Position numbers and translations under genes: made by a program
Part shown: positions 1-9,335 of the stretch, piece by piece
Numbering within the stretch: position 1 is the stretch's first letter
Layout of the letters: every line of letters begins with the position of its first letter
Assembly (NCBI GenBank): GCA_017415005.1
Contig: JAFQJK010000065.1
Location: forward strand, 1-53,881
Source: Rikenellaceae bacterium
GTDB taxonomy: Bacteria; Bacteroidota; Bacteroidia; Bacteroidales; Rikenellaceae
Direction: 5' to 3'
Length of the DNA: 53,881 nt
The notes under the pieces: generated by a model
The model's input: the letters and a program-made list of their open reading frames with translations, nothing else
What the model was told of the DNA's origin: nothing
Database searches by the model: none

Positions 1-933
1 CAGGGCATCATGTTCGGCTACGCCTGCAACGAGACGCGCGAGTTCATGCCAGCCACGCTCATCCTCTCGCATGTGATCCTCAAGGAGCTGGCCGTCATCC
101 GCCGAGAGGGCGAGGTGATGACCTACCTGCGTCCCGACTCGAAGAGCCAGGTGACGATCGAGTACGACGACAACGGGCACCCGCAGCGCGTGCACACGAT
201 CGTCGTGTCGACCCAGCACGACGAGTTCGTCCTACCCGGCGGCGGCAAGAGCGAGAAGCAGGCCGAAGCCGAGATGGGCGCCAGGATCAAAGAGGACGTC
301 CGCACGATCCTGATCCCGCGCGTCAAGGCCCGCCTCGAGCGCGCGCACGACCGGCTGGCCGGGCTGATCGGTGACGACTACATCCTGCACGTCAACCCGA
401 CGGGTAAGTTCGTGATCGGCGGACCGCACGGCGACACAGGCCTCACGGGCCGCAAGATCATCGTCGACACCTACGGCGGCCGAGGCGCCCACGGCGGCGG
501 AGCCTTCTCGGGCAAGGACTCGTCGAAGGTCGACCGCTCGGCAGCCTACGCGGCGCGCCATATCGCCAAGAACATGGTGGCGGCAGGTATCGCCGACGAG
601 GTGCTCGTGCAACTCTCGTACGCGATCGGCATCGCCCGCCCGTTGAGCATCTATATCGACACGAAGGGTACGGCCAAGGTTCCGATGACCGACGGCGAGA
701 TCGCCCGGCGGATCGACGGCCTCTTCGACCTGCGCCCGGCCAAGATCGTGGCCCGGTTCGGCCTCAAGAACCCGATCTTCGAGGCTACGGCCTCGTACGG
801 CCACTTCGGCAACCGGCCCTATACCGAGAAGGTGACCGTCATGGAAGACGGCAAGCCCGTGACCAAAGAGATCGAATTCTTCGGCTGGGAAAAGCTCGAC
901 GCGGTCGACATGCTGCGCAAGGCGTTCTTCTAA
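1..933 (+). CDS. metK: S-adenosylmethionine synthetase, 3' part (5' end outside window)
   Basis: Makes S-adenosylmethionine from ATP and methionine in the cytoplasm. The frame is open from the first base and begins in the conserved GIMFGYA motif; the ATG at position 10 is the internal Met of that motif, not a start. Further on are the [19 protein letters not shown] block and the phosphate-binding GGGAFSGKD loop, both family hallmarks. The 310 residues present end naturally. Family members are about 400-430 residues, so roughly 100-120 N-terminal residues lie upstream. A strong hairpin terminator follows 23 bases after the stop. Identification is certain; only the start is unknown. Confidence 0.98.
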   Translation, partial: QGIMFGYACNETREFMPATLILSHVILKELAVIRREGEVMTYLRPDSKSQVTIEYDDNGHPQRVHTIVVSTQHDEFVLPGGGKSEKQAEAEMGARIKEDVRTILIPRVKARLERAHDRLAGLIGDDYILHVNPTGKFVIGGPHGDTGLTGRKIIVDTYGGRGAHGGGAFSGKDSSKVDRSAAYAARHIAKNMVAAGIADEVLVQLSYAIGIARPLSIYIDTKGTAKVPMTDGEIARRIDGLFDLRPAKIVARFGLKNPIFEATASYGHFGNRPYTEKVTVMEDGKPVTKEIEFFGWEKLDAVDMLRKAFF

Positions 934-950
934 ACCGACATACCAATCCA

Positions 951-985
951 AAAGGAGAGGCCGGCACTCGGTGCCGGCCTCTTTT
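951..985. terminator. Bidirectional intrinsic terminator between metK and the glycosidase pair
   Basis: An 11-bp perfect stem (957-967 with 971-981, GAGGCCGGCAC/GTGCCGGCCTC) closes a 3-base loop. It is followed by TTTT on the plus strand and by a pyrimidine-rich run with TTTT on the minus strand. It sits between convergent genes, so it probably ends both metK and the GH3-GH144 transcript. Confidence 0.9.
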
Positions 986-1060
986 ACATCCCGCTGAAAA
1001 GCGCTGTCCCGTATCGTTTCTCCGCAACCGCACCGCCTGTAACGTCCGCGGCCAGGCCTC

Positions 1061-2410
1061 CTAACGGCCGGTCCTGCGCGTCTTATCTTTCAGGTGCGGC
1101 GATCCGAATCCGAGCCGGCGCAGGCCGCGCTGCACGTCAGGATGGCTCATGAACAGCTCCCAGAGCAATCCGGAGCGGTAATTCTCGATCATCACGGCCA
1201 CCGGACCCTGATCGATGGCCAGGTAGCGCGGCACGTACCAACCGGTGGACGGACTGAACGCGTCGTAAAACCCGTAAGGCCCCCAAAGCCCGGGACGGTC
1301 GGCCCGCAGGTGCCGCATCACTTCCAGGGCATATTCGGGCGCGTAGACAACTGACGAGAGCGCCGCCGTGGGCGAGATCACCCCGAGGTCGCGCTCCCCG
1401 ACCGGGGCATGGCCCACATATCCGCCGGGCGAATAACTCGACGTAAGGCCCCAGCAGGCCTCACCGTAGCCGTCATACCCCTTCGGATTGCGGATACAGT
1501 AGGCTCGGTTGGCCAGCGTCAGCGCGCGCATCTCGTCGCCGTAGTCGGCATAGCGGTCGCGCAGGCCCCGCGGGTCGAGCCCGAGGACCGAATAGTGGGC
1601 CCAGAACAGCGGGCCGGCCGCAGCACCCTGGTTGCGCAGACGGAGCGTCTGCCCCTCGACCTCGTGCGGCTGCACAATGGCGCCTCCCTCGGCCCAACCC
1701 TCATGATAAACGGCCGGATCGACCGGATGGGTCGGCGACCCGGCTGCGAGGACATACATCACCAGGCACTCGTTGAACCCACGTACCGGCATGTTCATCG
1801 TCCAGCCGTGCGTGGGGCTCCAGTGCCAGTAGAGAACGTTCTGCCCGTTGCGGTACCAGTCCCACTCGACCGCGTGCCACAGCCGGTCGATCCGCTCGAC
1901 AAGCCGCATCTCGCGCTCGCCGCCGTCAGACAGGTACTGGCGGAGCGTCAGCAGTCCCTGCATCAGGAAGGCCGTCTCGACCAGGTCGCCGCCGTCATCC
2001 TGAGGACTGAACGGCTTGACACGCCCGGTCGGCCCATACCACCAGTGGGGCGCCGCTCCGTGGAAACGATCGGCCCCCTCGAGGAACGAGACGATCCGCT
2101 CGAAACGCGCAAAGCCCTCCTCGAGCGGGATATACTCCCGCTCGATCCCGGCGATCAGCGCCATGATCCCGAACCCGCTGCCACCCGAGGTGACCACCTC
2201 GGCCTCGACCTCCGGCTCGTCGACATGGTAGCGCTCGCGCGCCATGCCGCTCACCGGCTCGGCCCCGCTCCAGAAATAGTCCACCGTGCGGCGCTCGACG
2301 CTGTCGAGCAGCGCCTCGTCGGGCGACACCGCACCTCCGCGGCACCCGGGACCTGCTGCCAACACCGCGGCCAGCAGGCCAGCCCCCAACCAATATCCGT
2401 ATCGCATCAT
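1061..2410 (-). CDS. GH144-type beta-1,2-glucan hydrolase lipoprotein (glycoamylase-like fold)
   Basis: A 449-residue protein with a lipoprotein signal (hydrophobic run, then LAAGPGC, lipidated Cys near residue 23) and then an (alpha/alpha)6-type glycoamylase-like domain. Recognisable segments are SGGSGFGIMALIAGIER near the N-terminus, WYGPTGRVKPFSPQDDGGDLVETAFLMQG in the middle and a C-terminal YGEACWGLTSSYSPGGY followed by GVISPTAALSSVVYAPE. Proteins of this type in Bacteroidota are GH144 enzymes that cleave beta-1,2-glucan or release sophorose. It lies 18 bases downstream of a GH3 gene on the same strand, so the two are probably co-transcribed. Substrate is inferred from family and neighbour. 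Confidence in the family is high, in the exact linkage moderate. Confidence 0.85.
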   Translation of the reverse strand: MMRYGYWLGAGLLAAVLAAGPGCRGGAVSPDEALLDSVERRTVDYFWSGAEPVSGMARERYHVDEPEVEAEVVTSGGSGFGIMALIAGIEREYIPLEEGFARFERIVSFLEGADRFHGAAPHWWYGPTGRVKPFSPQDDGGDLVETAFLMQGLLTLRQYLSDGGEREMRLVERIDRLWHAVEWDWYRNGQNVLYWHWSPTHGWTMNMPVRGFNECLVMYVLAAGSPTHPVDPAVYHEGWAEGGAIVQPHEVEGQTLRLRNQGAAAGPLFWAHYSVLGLDPRGLRDRYADYGDEMRALTLANRAYCIRNPKGYDGYGEACWGLTSSYSPGGYVGHAPVGERDLGVISPTAALSSVVYAPEYALEVMRHLRADRPGLWGPYGFYDAFSPSTGWYVPRYLAIDQGPVAVMIENYRSGLLWELFMSHPDVQRGLRRLGFGSPHLKDKTRRTGR

Positions 2411-2428
2411 CGTATCGACTGTTTATCC

Positions 2429-4723
2429 TTATTCCAGGGTGAACCCGACGCTCCGGGTCCAGTCGCTGCTGCCGCCGATCATCACGTCGAACTCGCCCGG
2501 CTCGGCCACATATGCGAGCTCGGCATTGTAGAATCGGAGCATATCGGGCGTGATCGTGAACGAGACGTCGGCGCTTTCACCTGCGCGGAGCGGTACGCGG
2601 CGGAAACCCTTGAGCTCCTGCACGGGCCGCGTAACGCTGCCCACCCGGTCGCGCGTGTAGAGCTGCACGACCTCCACGCCGTCGCGCGCGCCGGTGTTCG
2701 TGACGCGCACCGTCGCGGTGATCGCCCCGTCCCGTGCCAGACGGTCGGAAGAGAGGCTCACTTCACCATACTCGAACGTCGTGTATGTCAACCCGTAACC
2801 GAACGGGTAGAGCGGCGAATTGGGCACGTCGAGGTAGTTGCTGCGGAACTTGGCGAACCAATCGGCATCGGCCGCCGGGCGCCCCGTATTCTTATGGTTG
2901 TAATAGACGGGGATCTGCCCCACGTTGCGCGGGAACGACGAGGGAAGCCGGCCGCCCGGGCTCGCATCGCCCAACAGCACGTCGGCGATCGCCTCGGCCG
3001 CCTCGGTCCCGCCGAACCATACGTTGAGGATGGCCGGCACATGAGCCGCCTCCCACGAGAGGGTCATCGGCCGACCGGCGAAGAGCACCAGCACCACGGG
3101 CTTACCCGTGGCCACAAGCGCCTCGAGCAGCTCGCGCTGCGCGTCGGGAATGCCGAGGTCGGTCCGGCTGCTCGACTCGCCGCTCATCTCCGACGGCTCG
3201 CCCAGCGCAGCCACGACCACATCGGCCGAGCGCGCCACGCGCACCGCCTCGTCGATCATCGCGCGGTCGCTGCGCCCGTCGCGCGGAATGTCGCGGCCGA
3301 ACGTCGTGGCGGCACGCTCCAAAGCCCCGTCGTGGCAGACATTGCTGCCGCGGGCATAGACCACCTTCGTCGCCCCGCCCGCCACGGCGCGCAGCCCCTC
3401 GACCAGCGTCGAGGGCGCGCGGAGGTCGGTGGCCACGCTCCACGTACCCGGCATATTCTCGCGCGAGGCGGCCAGCGGACCCACCACGGCAATCACGCCG
3501 CCCCGGCGGAGCGGCAGCAGGTCGTTCTCATTCTTCAAAAGCACGAAGCTCTCGGCCGCGATCTGCCGCGCACGGGCCCGGTGTTCCGGAGCGAACACCT
3601 CGCGCGCCGTCCGTTCCGCATCGCAATAGCGGTACGGATCGTCGAACAGCCCCAGCTTGTACTTGGCCTCCAGCACCAGCCGGCAGGCCCGGTCGATCTC
3701 GGCTTCGGTCACCAGGCCGGCGTCGAGCGACGCCCGCAGCGTCCCGATGTAGCCGAAGCTCATCATATCCATGTCGTTGCCCGCCCGAAGCGCGCGGGCA
3801 GACACCTCGGGAAGGTCGCCGATCCCGTGCGCGGTCATCTCCATGATGCCCGAATAGTCGGATACGACCAGTCCGTCAAAGCCCCACTGGTCGCGCAGCA
3901 CGTCGGTCAGCAGCCAGCGGTTGGCCGTGGCCGGCACGCCGTCGATCTCGTTGAACGAGGCCATTACGCTACCCACACCGGCATCGACCGCAGCCCTGTA
4001 AGTCGGGAAATAGTCGTTATACATCCGCTGACGGCTCATATCGACCGTATTGTAGTCGCGCCCGGCCTCCGACGCGCCGTAGAGCGCGAAGTGCTTGACG
4101 CAGGCCATGATCTCGTCGGTCGCATAATGCGAGGGATCGGCCCCCTGGTAGCCGTAGACCATCGCCCGGACCATCTCCGCGCCCAGGTACGGGTCCTCGC
4201 CCACCCCCTCGGCCACGCGGCCCCAGCGCGGATCACGCGAGATGTCGGCCATCGGCGAGAAGGTCCAGCAGATACCCGACGCGCTCGCCTCGCGCGCGGC
4301 GATCCGCGCCGCCTCGCGCATGGCCGCCGTGTCCCACGTAGCAGTCAGTGCCAACGGGATCGGGAAGGTCGTCTCGTAGCCGTGGATCACGTCCATGCCG
4401 AAGATCAGCGGAATGCCGAGCCGGCTCTTTTCGACGGCCAGCCGTTGGATGTCGCGGATCTTGTCCACCCCCTTGAGGTTGAACAGTCCGCCCACCTCGC
4501 CGCGGGAGATCGGCCCGGCCACGTCGCTGTTCTGGGCCTCACCCGTGACGATGTCGCCCGGAGCGGCCAGCAGGTTCAACTGGCCGATCTTCTCGTCAAC
4601 GGTCATGCGGGCCATCAGCTCATCGACAAAACGGTCCATCGCGGCGTCACGGTCGGCGCCGGCGTTACGTCCGCAGCCGGCCAGGGCAGCCGCTGCGACC
4701 AACAGGGTCAGGATTCTTTTCAT
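2429..4723 (-). CDS. bglX: GH3 beta-glucosidase, BglX-like, periplasmic lipoprotein
   Basis: A 764-residue exo-beta-glucosidase, close to the length of E. coli BglX. The start is taken at the ATG giving MKRILTLLVAAAALAGC, a good lipoprotein signal; the open frame runs 8 codons further upstream without a signal-like sequence. Domain order is a TIM barrel (about 25-350), an alpha/beta sandwich and a C-terminal fibronectin-III-like domain. The nucleophile is Asp289 in GFDGLVVSDYSG, and the substrate-binding KH pair is Lys210-His211 in CVKHFALYG. Its downstream partner is a GH144-type enzyme, the arrangement seen where sophorose from beta-1,2-glucan is split to glucose, so that substrate is the best guess. 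No SusC/SusD pair is adjacent. Confidence 0.93.
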   Translation of the reverse strand: MKRILTLLVAAAALAGCGRNAGADRDAAMDRFVDELMARMTVDEKIGQLNLLAAPGDIVTGEAQNSDVAGPISRGEVGGLFNLKGVDKIRDIQRLAVEKSRLGIPLIFGMDVIHGYETTFPIPLALTATWDTAAMREAARIAAREASASGICWTFSPMADISRDPRWGRVAEGVGEDPYLGAEMVRAMVYGYQGADPSHYATDEIMACVKHFALYGASEAGRDYNTVDMSRQRMYNDYFPTYRAAVDAGVGSVMASFNEIDGVPATANRWLLTDVLRDQWGFDGLVVSDYSGIMEMTAHGIGDLPEVSARALRAGNDMDMMSFGYIGTLRASLDAGLVTEAEIDRACRLVLEAKYKLGLFDDPYRYCDAERTAREVFAPEHRARARQIAAESFVLLKNENDLLPLRRGGVIAVVGPLAASRENMPGTWSVATDLRAPSTLVEGLRAVAGGATKVVYARGSNVCHDGALERAATTFGRDIPRDGRSDRAMIDEAVRVARSADVVVAALGEPSEMSGESSSRTDLGIPDAQRELLEALVATGKPVVLVLFAGRPMTLSWEAAHVPAILNVWFGGTEAAEAIADVLLGDASPGGRLPSSFPRNVGQIPVYYNHKNTGRPAADADWFAKFRSNYLDVPNSPLYPFGYGLTYTTFEYGEVSLSSDRLARDGAITATVRVTNTGARDGVEVVQLYTRDRVGSVTRPVQELKGFRRVPLRAGESADVSFTITPDMLRFYNAELAYVAEPGEFDVMIGGSSDWTRSVGFTLE

Positions 4724-5229
4724 ACAGTATATCGTTTTAGTCGGCACGGGTAATGCCTGCAGGCCGACCGATCTTGCGCCCAGGCAGACACCCGCCCTGT
4801 AAACTTAGGCAAAAACCGCCGGGTTTCCAAATGCCCGGTCCGGCCCCGGTCCGCAGCACATTCCGGCACACGGCCCGGACGACCTCCGGCCGCACAATAT
4901 CCCACACATGCGTACCGTTCTATTCCGTGTACCGCCGGGCCTGCCATGCGCTATCCGGACCAGGGCATGCCCACCCTTCCGCACCGCCCGTCCCGGACAC
5001 CGGCACACAGCCCGCTCCGGGCCTCCGGGACCACTGACATAACAGGCCACGCGGCCCGATTTTTGTACGCACTACAATAAACCGGAACCGACCGGCGTTT
5101 TATACAGCATGTTTGCAGTCAACCGATTATCAACCCTCAAAAACCCGCATGACACACAGCCTATGGTGAAATTCGACCTTTTTGTATGTTTTATTCAATT
5201 GTCAACCAACCTAAACATTTAACAACAAT
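4724..5229. other. GC-rich spacer between divergent genes, no gene seen
   Basis: 506 bases separate the minus-strand GH3 gene from htrA. Both transcription starts should lie here. The 130 bases before htrA become AT-rich, and the motif TATGTTTT near 5186-5193 is one mismatch from the Bacteroidota -7 element, without a clear -33 TTTG. The GC-rich portion (about 4750-5040) has only short overlapping frames without family resemblance. Confidence 0.5.
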
Positions 5230-6720
5230 ATGAAAAGGATTTCATTTGCCCTGGGCCTGGTGGCCGCGTCGGCCCTGGCCGGCGGCCTGACCGCATACGC
5301 CGTCTCGGAGAGCCGCGACACCGCGCCGCAGACCCGGATCGTGGAATTTGCAGGCAGTGCCGGCAACCACTTCACCACCTATGAGGGGGACAAATACCCC
5401 GACCTGACCTATGCCGCCGAGAACGCCGTCGAGGCTGTGGTCAACATCGAAAAGATCGAAGAGGTCCAGATGGCCCAGCAGTCGAGCCCGTTCGGCTTCG
5501 ATCCGTTCTGGGAGTTCTTCGGCATCCCGCAGCAGGGACAGGGCCGCGGACGCCAGCAGGCACCCTCGCAGGAGCGCCGCTCGGGCGGCTCGGGCGTGAT
5601 CATCAGCCCCGACGGATATATTGTCACCAACAACCATGTGGTCGAGAACGCCTCGAAGCTGAAGGTAACGCTCAACGACGACCGACAGTTCGAGGCCAAG
5701 ATCATCGGAACCGACCCGACGACCGACATCGCGCTGATCAAGGTCGAGGGCGCCGACCTGCCGACCCTTCCCTTCGGCAACTCGGACGACCTGCGCCTGG
5801 GCGAGTGGGTGCTGGCCATCGGCAGCCCCTACGGCCTGCAGTCGACCGTGACGGCGGGTATCGTGAGCGCCAAAGCGCGTAACCTGGCGGTGATCCCCGA
5901 CCAGTTCAGCATCGAGTCGTTCATCCAGACCGACGCGGCGGTGAACCCCGGAAACAGCGGCGGCGCACTGACCAACGTGCGCGGCGAGCTGGTGGGCATC
6001 AACACCGTGATCAAGTCGCCCACCGGGAGCTACGCCGGATACTCGTTCGCCGTACCGACGACCATCGTCAAGAAAGTGGTGGTAGACCTCAAGGAGTACG
6101 GCGTCGTACAGCGTGCCCGCCTGGGGATCAGCATTACCGACGTGACGGCCGACTTTATCGAACGGGAAGGTAAAGAAAAAGGCATCAAAGAAGTAGGCGG
6201 CGTGTACGTGGCTTCGGTCGAAACCGACGGCGCAGCCCACGAGGCCGGGATCAAGGAAGGCGACGTGATCACCGAGATCAATGGCACGAAAGTTGCAAAG
6301 TCTTCTCAGCTTTTAGAACAGGTCGCCAAATACCGTCCCAACGATAAAGTAAAAATTCTTGCAAAAAGAGGGGGCGACACGAAACAATTTGAGGTAACGC
6401 TGCGTAATAAAGCTGGTAAGGCAGAATTGGTATCGAAGGATGACATCGATGCCGTTAGCGCACTTGGCGGACGTTTCGCCGACCTGAGCGACAAGGACAG
6501 GAAGGCGCTGAAAGTGAACGGAGGCGCGCGCGTCGTCGAGGTAAGCCCCAGCGGCATCTTGGCCAAAGCCGGCATCGAGCCCGGTTTTGTGATCACCCGG
6601 ATCAACGACAGCTACGTCCGCAGCGCGGCCGACCTTGCCAAAGTCACCTCGAAGATCTACCTGATCTCGGGCATCAACCGCGACGGTGTGATGGAGAACT
6701 TCCGACTGATGCAGGAATAG
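5230..6720 (+). CDS. htrA: Periplasmic Do/DegQ-type serine protease with two PDZ domains
   Basis: A 496-residue envelope protease and chaperone that degrades misfolded periplasmic proteins. An N-terminal hydrophobic segment (MKRISFALGLVAASALAGG) gives export or anchoring. The trypsin-like domain carries the triad His136 (TNNHVVEN), Asp166 (TTDIALIKV) and Ser243 (NPGNSGGAL). A Gln/Gly/Arg-rich LA-loop-like stretch lies at about 100-118. Two PDZ domains follow (about 290-395 and 405-490). All catalytic residues are present. It is monocistronic by appearance, with a terminator 44 bases after the stop and rpoD starting 103 bases downstream. Confidence 0.96.
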   Translation: MKRISFALGLVAASALAGGLTAYAVSESRDTAPQTRIVEFAGSAGNHFTTYEGDKYPDLTYAAENAVEAVVNIEKIEEVQMAQQSSPFGFDPFWEFFGIPQQGQGRGRQQAPSQERRSGGSGVIISPDGYIVTNNHVVENASKLKVTLNDDRQFEAKIIGTDPTTDIALIKVEGADLPTLPFGNSDDLRLGEWVLAIGSPYGLQSTVTAGIVSAKARNLAVIPDQFSIESFIQTDAAVNPGNSGGALTNVRGELVGINTVIKSPTGSYAGYSFAVPTTIVKKVVVDLKEYGVVQRARLGISITDVTADFIEREGKEKGIKEVGGVYVASVETDGAAHEAGIKEGDVITEINGTKVAKSSQLLEQVAKYRPNDKVKILAKRGGDTKQFEVTLRNKAGKAELVSKDDIDAVSALGGRFADLSDKDRKALKVNGGARVVEVSPSGILAKAGIEPGFVITRINDSYVRSAADLAKVTSKIYLISGINRDGVMENFRLMQE

Positions 6721-6763
6721 GGTCGCGGAACAGATTGTAACAGACAGGAACTATCAAGGCAAT

Positions 6764-6793
6764 CCCGGTCTCTTCGGGGACCGGGGGCCTTTT
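6764..6793 (+). terminator. Intrinsic terminator after htrA
   Basis: Stem CCCGGTCTC (6764-6772) pairs with GGGACCGGG (6777-6785) through one wobble, closing a TTCG loop, and is followed shortly by TTTTA. It separates htrA from rpoD. Confidence 0.8.
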
Positions 6794-6822
6794 ATTAATA
6801 AAAACACACACAGTTTGATACA

Positions 6823-7683
6823 ATGAGACAATTAAAGATCACCAAGTCCATCACCAATCGTGAAAGCGCTTCGCTGGACAAGTACTTGCAGGAGATTGGC
6901 AAGGAGGACCTGATCACCGTTGAGGAAGAAGTGGAACTCGCCCAACGGATCAAGAAGGGTGACCAGGAGGCTTTGGAAAAGCTGACCCGTGCCAACCTGC
7001 GTTTCGTTGTCTCGGTGGCCAAGCAGTACCAGAACCAAGGGCTTAGCCTTCCGGACCTGATCAACGAGGGTAACCTCGGGCTGATCAAAGCGGCCGAGAA
7101 GTTCGACGAGACGCGCGGATTCAAATTCATCTCATACGCCGTATGGTGGATCCGTCAGTCGATCCTCCAGGCGCTGGCCGAACAGTCGCGTATCGTACGC
7201 CTTCCGCTCAACCAGGTGGGATCTTTAAACAAAATCAACAAGGCTTTCGCCAAGTTCGAGCAGGAGCACGAGCGCACGCCCTCGCCCGACGAGCTGGCAC
7301 AGGAGCTCGACCTTCCGAAAGAGAAAGTGTCGGATACGCTGCGCGTATCGGGCCGCCACGTCTCGGTCGACGCTCCGTTCGCCGACGGCGAGGACAACAG
7401 CCTGCTCGACGTGCTGGTCAACACCGACTCGCCGAACGCCGACCGCGGCCTGATCAACGAGTCGCTGGGAACCGAGGTCGAGCGCGCTCTGGCTACGCTG
7501 ACCGAGCGAGAGAAGGATATCATCAAGTATTTCTTCGGCATCGGCTGCTCGGAGATGACCCTCGAGGAGATCGGCGAGAAGTTCGGGCTTACGCGTGAGC
7601 GCGTCCGCCAGATCAAGGAAAAGGCGATCCGCCGGCTGCGCCACAGCTCGCGGAGCAAGCTGCTCAAATCCTATCTCGGATAG
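6823..7683 (+). CDS. rpoD: Primary RNA polymerase sigma factor (Bacteroidota housekeeping sigma)
   Basis: A 286-residue sigma-70 of the short Bacteroidota primary type: it starts directly at region 1.2 ([16 protein letters not shown]) and lacks region 1.1. Region 2 ([25 protein letters not shown], then [27 protein letters not shown]) binds core polymerase and the -7 element. Region 3 follows, and region 4 has the helix-turn-helix [26 protein letters not shown]. The [14 protein letters not shown] segment is typical of this phylum. It should recognise the TTTG / TAnnTTTG promoters noted elsewhere in this window. A terminator follows 19 bases after the stop. Confidence 0.97.
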   Translation: MRQLKITKSITNRESASLDKYLQEIGKEDLITVEEEVELAQRIKKGDQEALEKLTRANLRFVVSVAKQYQNQGLSLPDLINEGNLGLIKAAEKFDETRGFKFISYAVWWIRQSILQALAEQSRIVRLPLNQVGSLNKINKAFAKFEQEHERTPSPDELAQELDLPKEKVSDTLRVSGRHVSVDAPFADGEDNSLLDVLVNTDSPNADRGLINESLGTEVERALATLTEREKDIIKYFFGIGCSEMTLEEIGEKFGLTRERVRQIKEKAIRRLRHSSRSKLLKSYLG

Positions 7684-7702
7684 CGCTATATCGTTTCAAA
7701 GG

Positions 7703-7738
7703 TTGCGCATGTCCCTACCGGGGCATGCGCAATTTTTA
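7703..7738 (+). terminator. Intrinsic terminator after rpoD
   Basis: A 13-bp stem (7703-7715 with 7720-7732; TTGCGCATG...CATGCGCAA plus CCC/GGG, one wobble) closes a TACC loop and is followed by TTTTT. Textbook strength. Confidence 0.93.
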
Positions 7739-8140
7739 TGTCCGGAGCGCTCTGGACATCGGGAAGGCGGCCGTTACCCGTGGTTTCACCGACGCAAGCC
7801 GTTGCCTCACCTATCCCATGCCGGAGACACCCGAAGCGTACGGCCGGCACAGCCGCCTGTATGCCGGACCCCGGCCACAGCCGGAGCACGCCGACCTGGC
7901 GGCACCCGCGGGCTATCCGCGTTTCCGGCAGTTCGGTACTGCCCGGGCGTCGAATACCGCGGCCAGCGCCGCATAGTCGCGCCACAGCCCGGCGATCGCC
8001 GGACCTTTGAGGCTGACGGCGCGCATACCCCCCGAAGTAGCGAGGCGATAGCGTGCACGTGATCCGCCGTGCCCAGCCGGACATCCGCAAGGAGTATATT
8101 TACAGGGGAGCCCGCGGCACAGCCTCCCGGGGTCCCGGCC
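7739..8140. other. GC-rich spacer with no supported gene
   Basis: About 400 bases between the rpoD and btuG terminators. A short minus-strand frame (7913-8149, 78 codons) contains a plausible-looking stretch, MRAVSLKGPAIAGLW then RDYAALAAVFDA, that could be a gene remnant, but I recognise no family and see no ribosome-binding site. It is not called as a gene. Confidence 0.4.
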
Positions 8141-8187
8141 GGAAAACAAGGCGGGAACGGACCGCCGTCACGGCATCCGCTCCCGCC
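8141..8187 (-). terminator. Intrinsic terminator of the cobalamin-uptake unit
   Basis: Read on the minus strand, GGCGGGAGCGGA (8187-8176) pairs with TCCGTTCCCGCC (8161-8150) across a loop that can pair further, followed by TTGTTTTCC. It lies 46 bases beyond the btuG-like stop. Confidence 0.75.
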
Positions 8188-8232
8188 CCCTTATCCCGTA
8201 CAGCCACAGGCCGTCCCGGATCTCAGACGGTC

Positions 8233-9306
8233 CTAATTCCCAGTCTTGAAGCAGAACGCACCGGGACAGATCGCCGTCCGGAACTCGTCGACCAGCGCAC
8301 CCGACGTGTTATAACGGTATATGATACCCGCCTGCTGGTAGTCGAGCGCATCCGAGACATACACTTCCGATGTGGCCGGATGTACGCCCAATCCGAAGAA
8401 CAGGTGCGTACCCTCGGGGATGAACGGGTCGGCCGGGAGCTCCGTCGCGGTCACGTTCATCCGGAACACGCCCCGGCTGAAAGCGGCCGACTGGTTCCAA
8501 CTGCCGTTGACATAGTAAAGCACATCGCGCGTACCGTTCATCGTAAGACCGGTGGGCGAGGCATCCATCGACGTGAAGGGGAACACCTGCTCGACGGTGA
8601 ACGTGGCTGCGTCGATACGCGTGAGGGCCGCCATCTCCTGTCCGTAGGGCGAGCCATCGTAGCCGCCGTCCGAAAGTACCCAGAGCTTGCCGTTGCGATC
8701 CATAGCCACGCTGTTGGGCTGCTTGGCGACGGTCACCGAGTCGACCACCTCGTCGCGGCGCGTGTCGATGCGGTAGATCTGATTGTTATAGGAGTAGCTG
8801 GCCGCGAACACGTAGTCGCCCCACTGGGCCATCTGCTCGGTGCCGCGACCGGCCAGGATCGACCCGGTCACCTTGTGGGTCTGCGGATTGATCACCGTGA
8901 TCGACTTGCTGTACATATCGCTCACATAGGCCTTCGTGTCGCTCACGAAGTGCACGTAGCGGGGCGAGGTGAGCCCGTCGATCGTGGCGATCCACCGGCC
9001 CGTGGTCGTGTTGATCACCTGCACCTTGCCCGAATTGTTGACCACCACGAAGCCCTCGTTGCCTCGGATCGCCATCGACTGGCAGACATTGCCGAGCGGA
9101 AATCCGTTGGCATCGTAGAACAGGTCCTTGACCACCGTCTTCCCGGCCGGATCGTAAAATGAGAGGCTCGCGTCGTCCGACGTGAAGGTCCCCTGGTTGC
9201 AGACGAACACGCCTGTACCCAGGTTGAACCCGGGATCGCCGTTGCCACCGTCCTTGGCGCAGGCAAAAGCGAGCAGCGCCGCGGCAAATAAGAAAATCTT
9301 TTTCAT
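8233..9306 (-). CDS. btuG: BtuG-like surface lipoprotein, beta-propeller, cobalamin binding
   Basis: 357 residues starting at MKKIFLFAAALLAFAC; lipidated Cys16 is followed by AKDGGNGD, an acidic run resembling the Bacteroidota signal that sends lipoproteins to the cell surface. The body is a YncE/DUF5074-type seven-bladed propeller, with repeated blade-like segments such as SMAIRGNEGFVVVNNSGKV, YVHFVSDTKAYVSDMY and SVAMDRNGKLWVLSDGG. In Bacteroides, BtuG is such a propeller that captures vitamin B12 and docks on BtuB. Here the gene follows a BtuB-like receptor by 29 bases behind a cobalamin riboswitch, which strongly supports this role. The longer in-frame upstream extension overlaps btuB and lacks a signal peptide, so the inner Met was chosen. 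Confidence 0.85.
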   Translation of the reverse strand: MKKIFLFAAALLAFACAKDGGNGDPGFNLGTGVFVCNQGTFTSDDASLSFYDPAGKTVVKDLFYDANGFPLGNVCQSMAIRGNEGFVVVNNSGKVQVINTTTGRWIATIDGLTSPRYVHFVSDTKAYVSDMYSKSITVINPQTHKVTGSILAGRGTEQMAQWGDYVFAASYSYNNQIYRIDTRRDEVVDSVTVAKQPNSVAMDRNGKLWVLSDGGYDGSPYGQEMAALTRIDAATFTVEQVFPFTSMDASPTGLTMNGTRDVLYYVNGSWNQSAAFSRGVFRMNVTATELPADPFIPEGTHLFFGLGVHPATSEVYVSDALDYQQAGIIYRYNTSGALVDEFRTAICPGAFCFKTGN

Positions 9307-9335
9307 GGATCGATTATTTAAAGGTTTATGTGTGA

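Noticed and set aside
1409..4753. 1114-codon open frame on the plus strand
   Set aside because: It is antisense to the GH144 and GH3 genes, is Arg/His/Pro rich without any family motif, and is explained by high GC at third codon positions.
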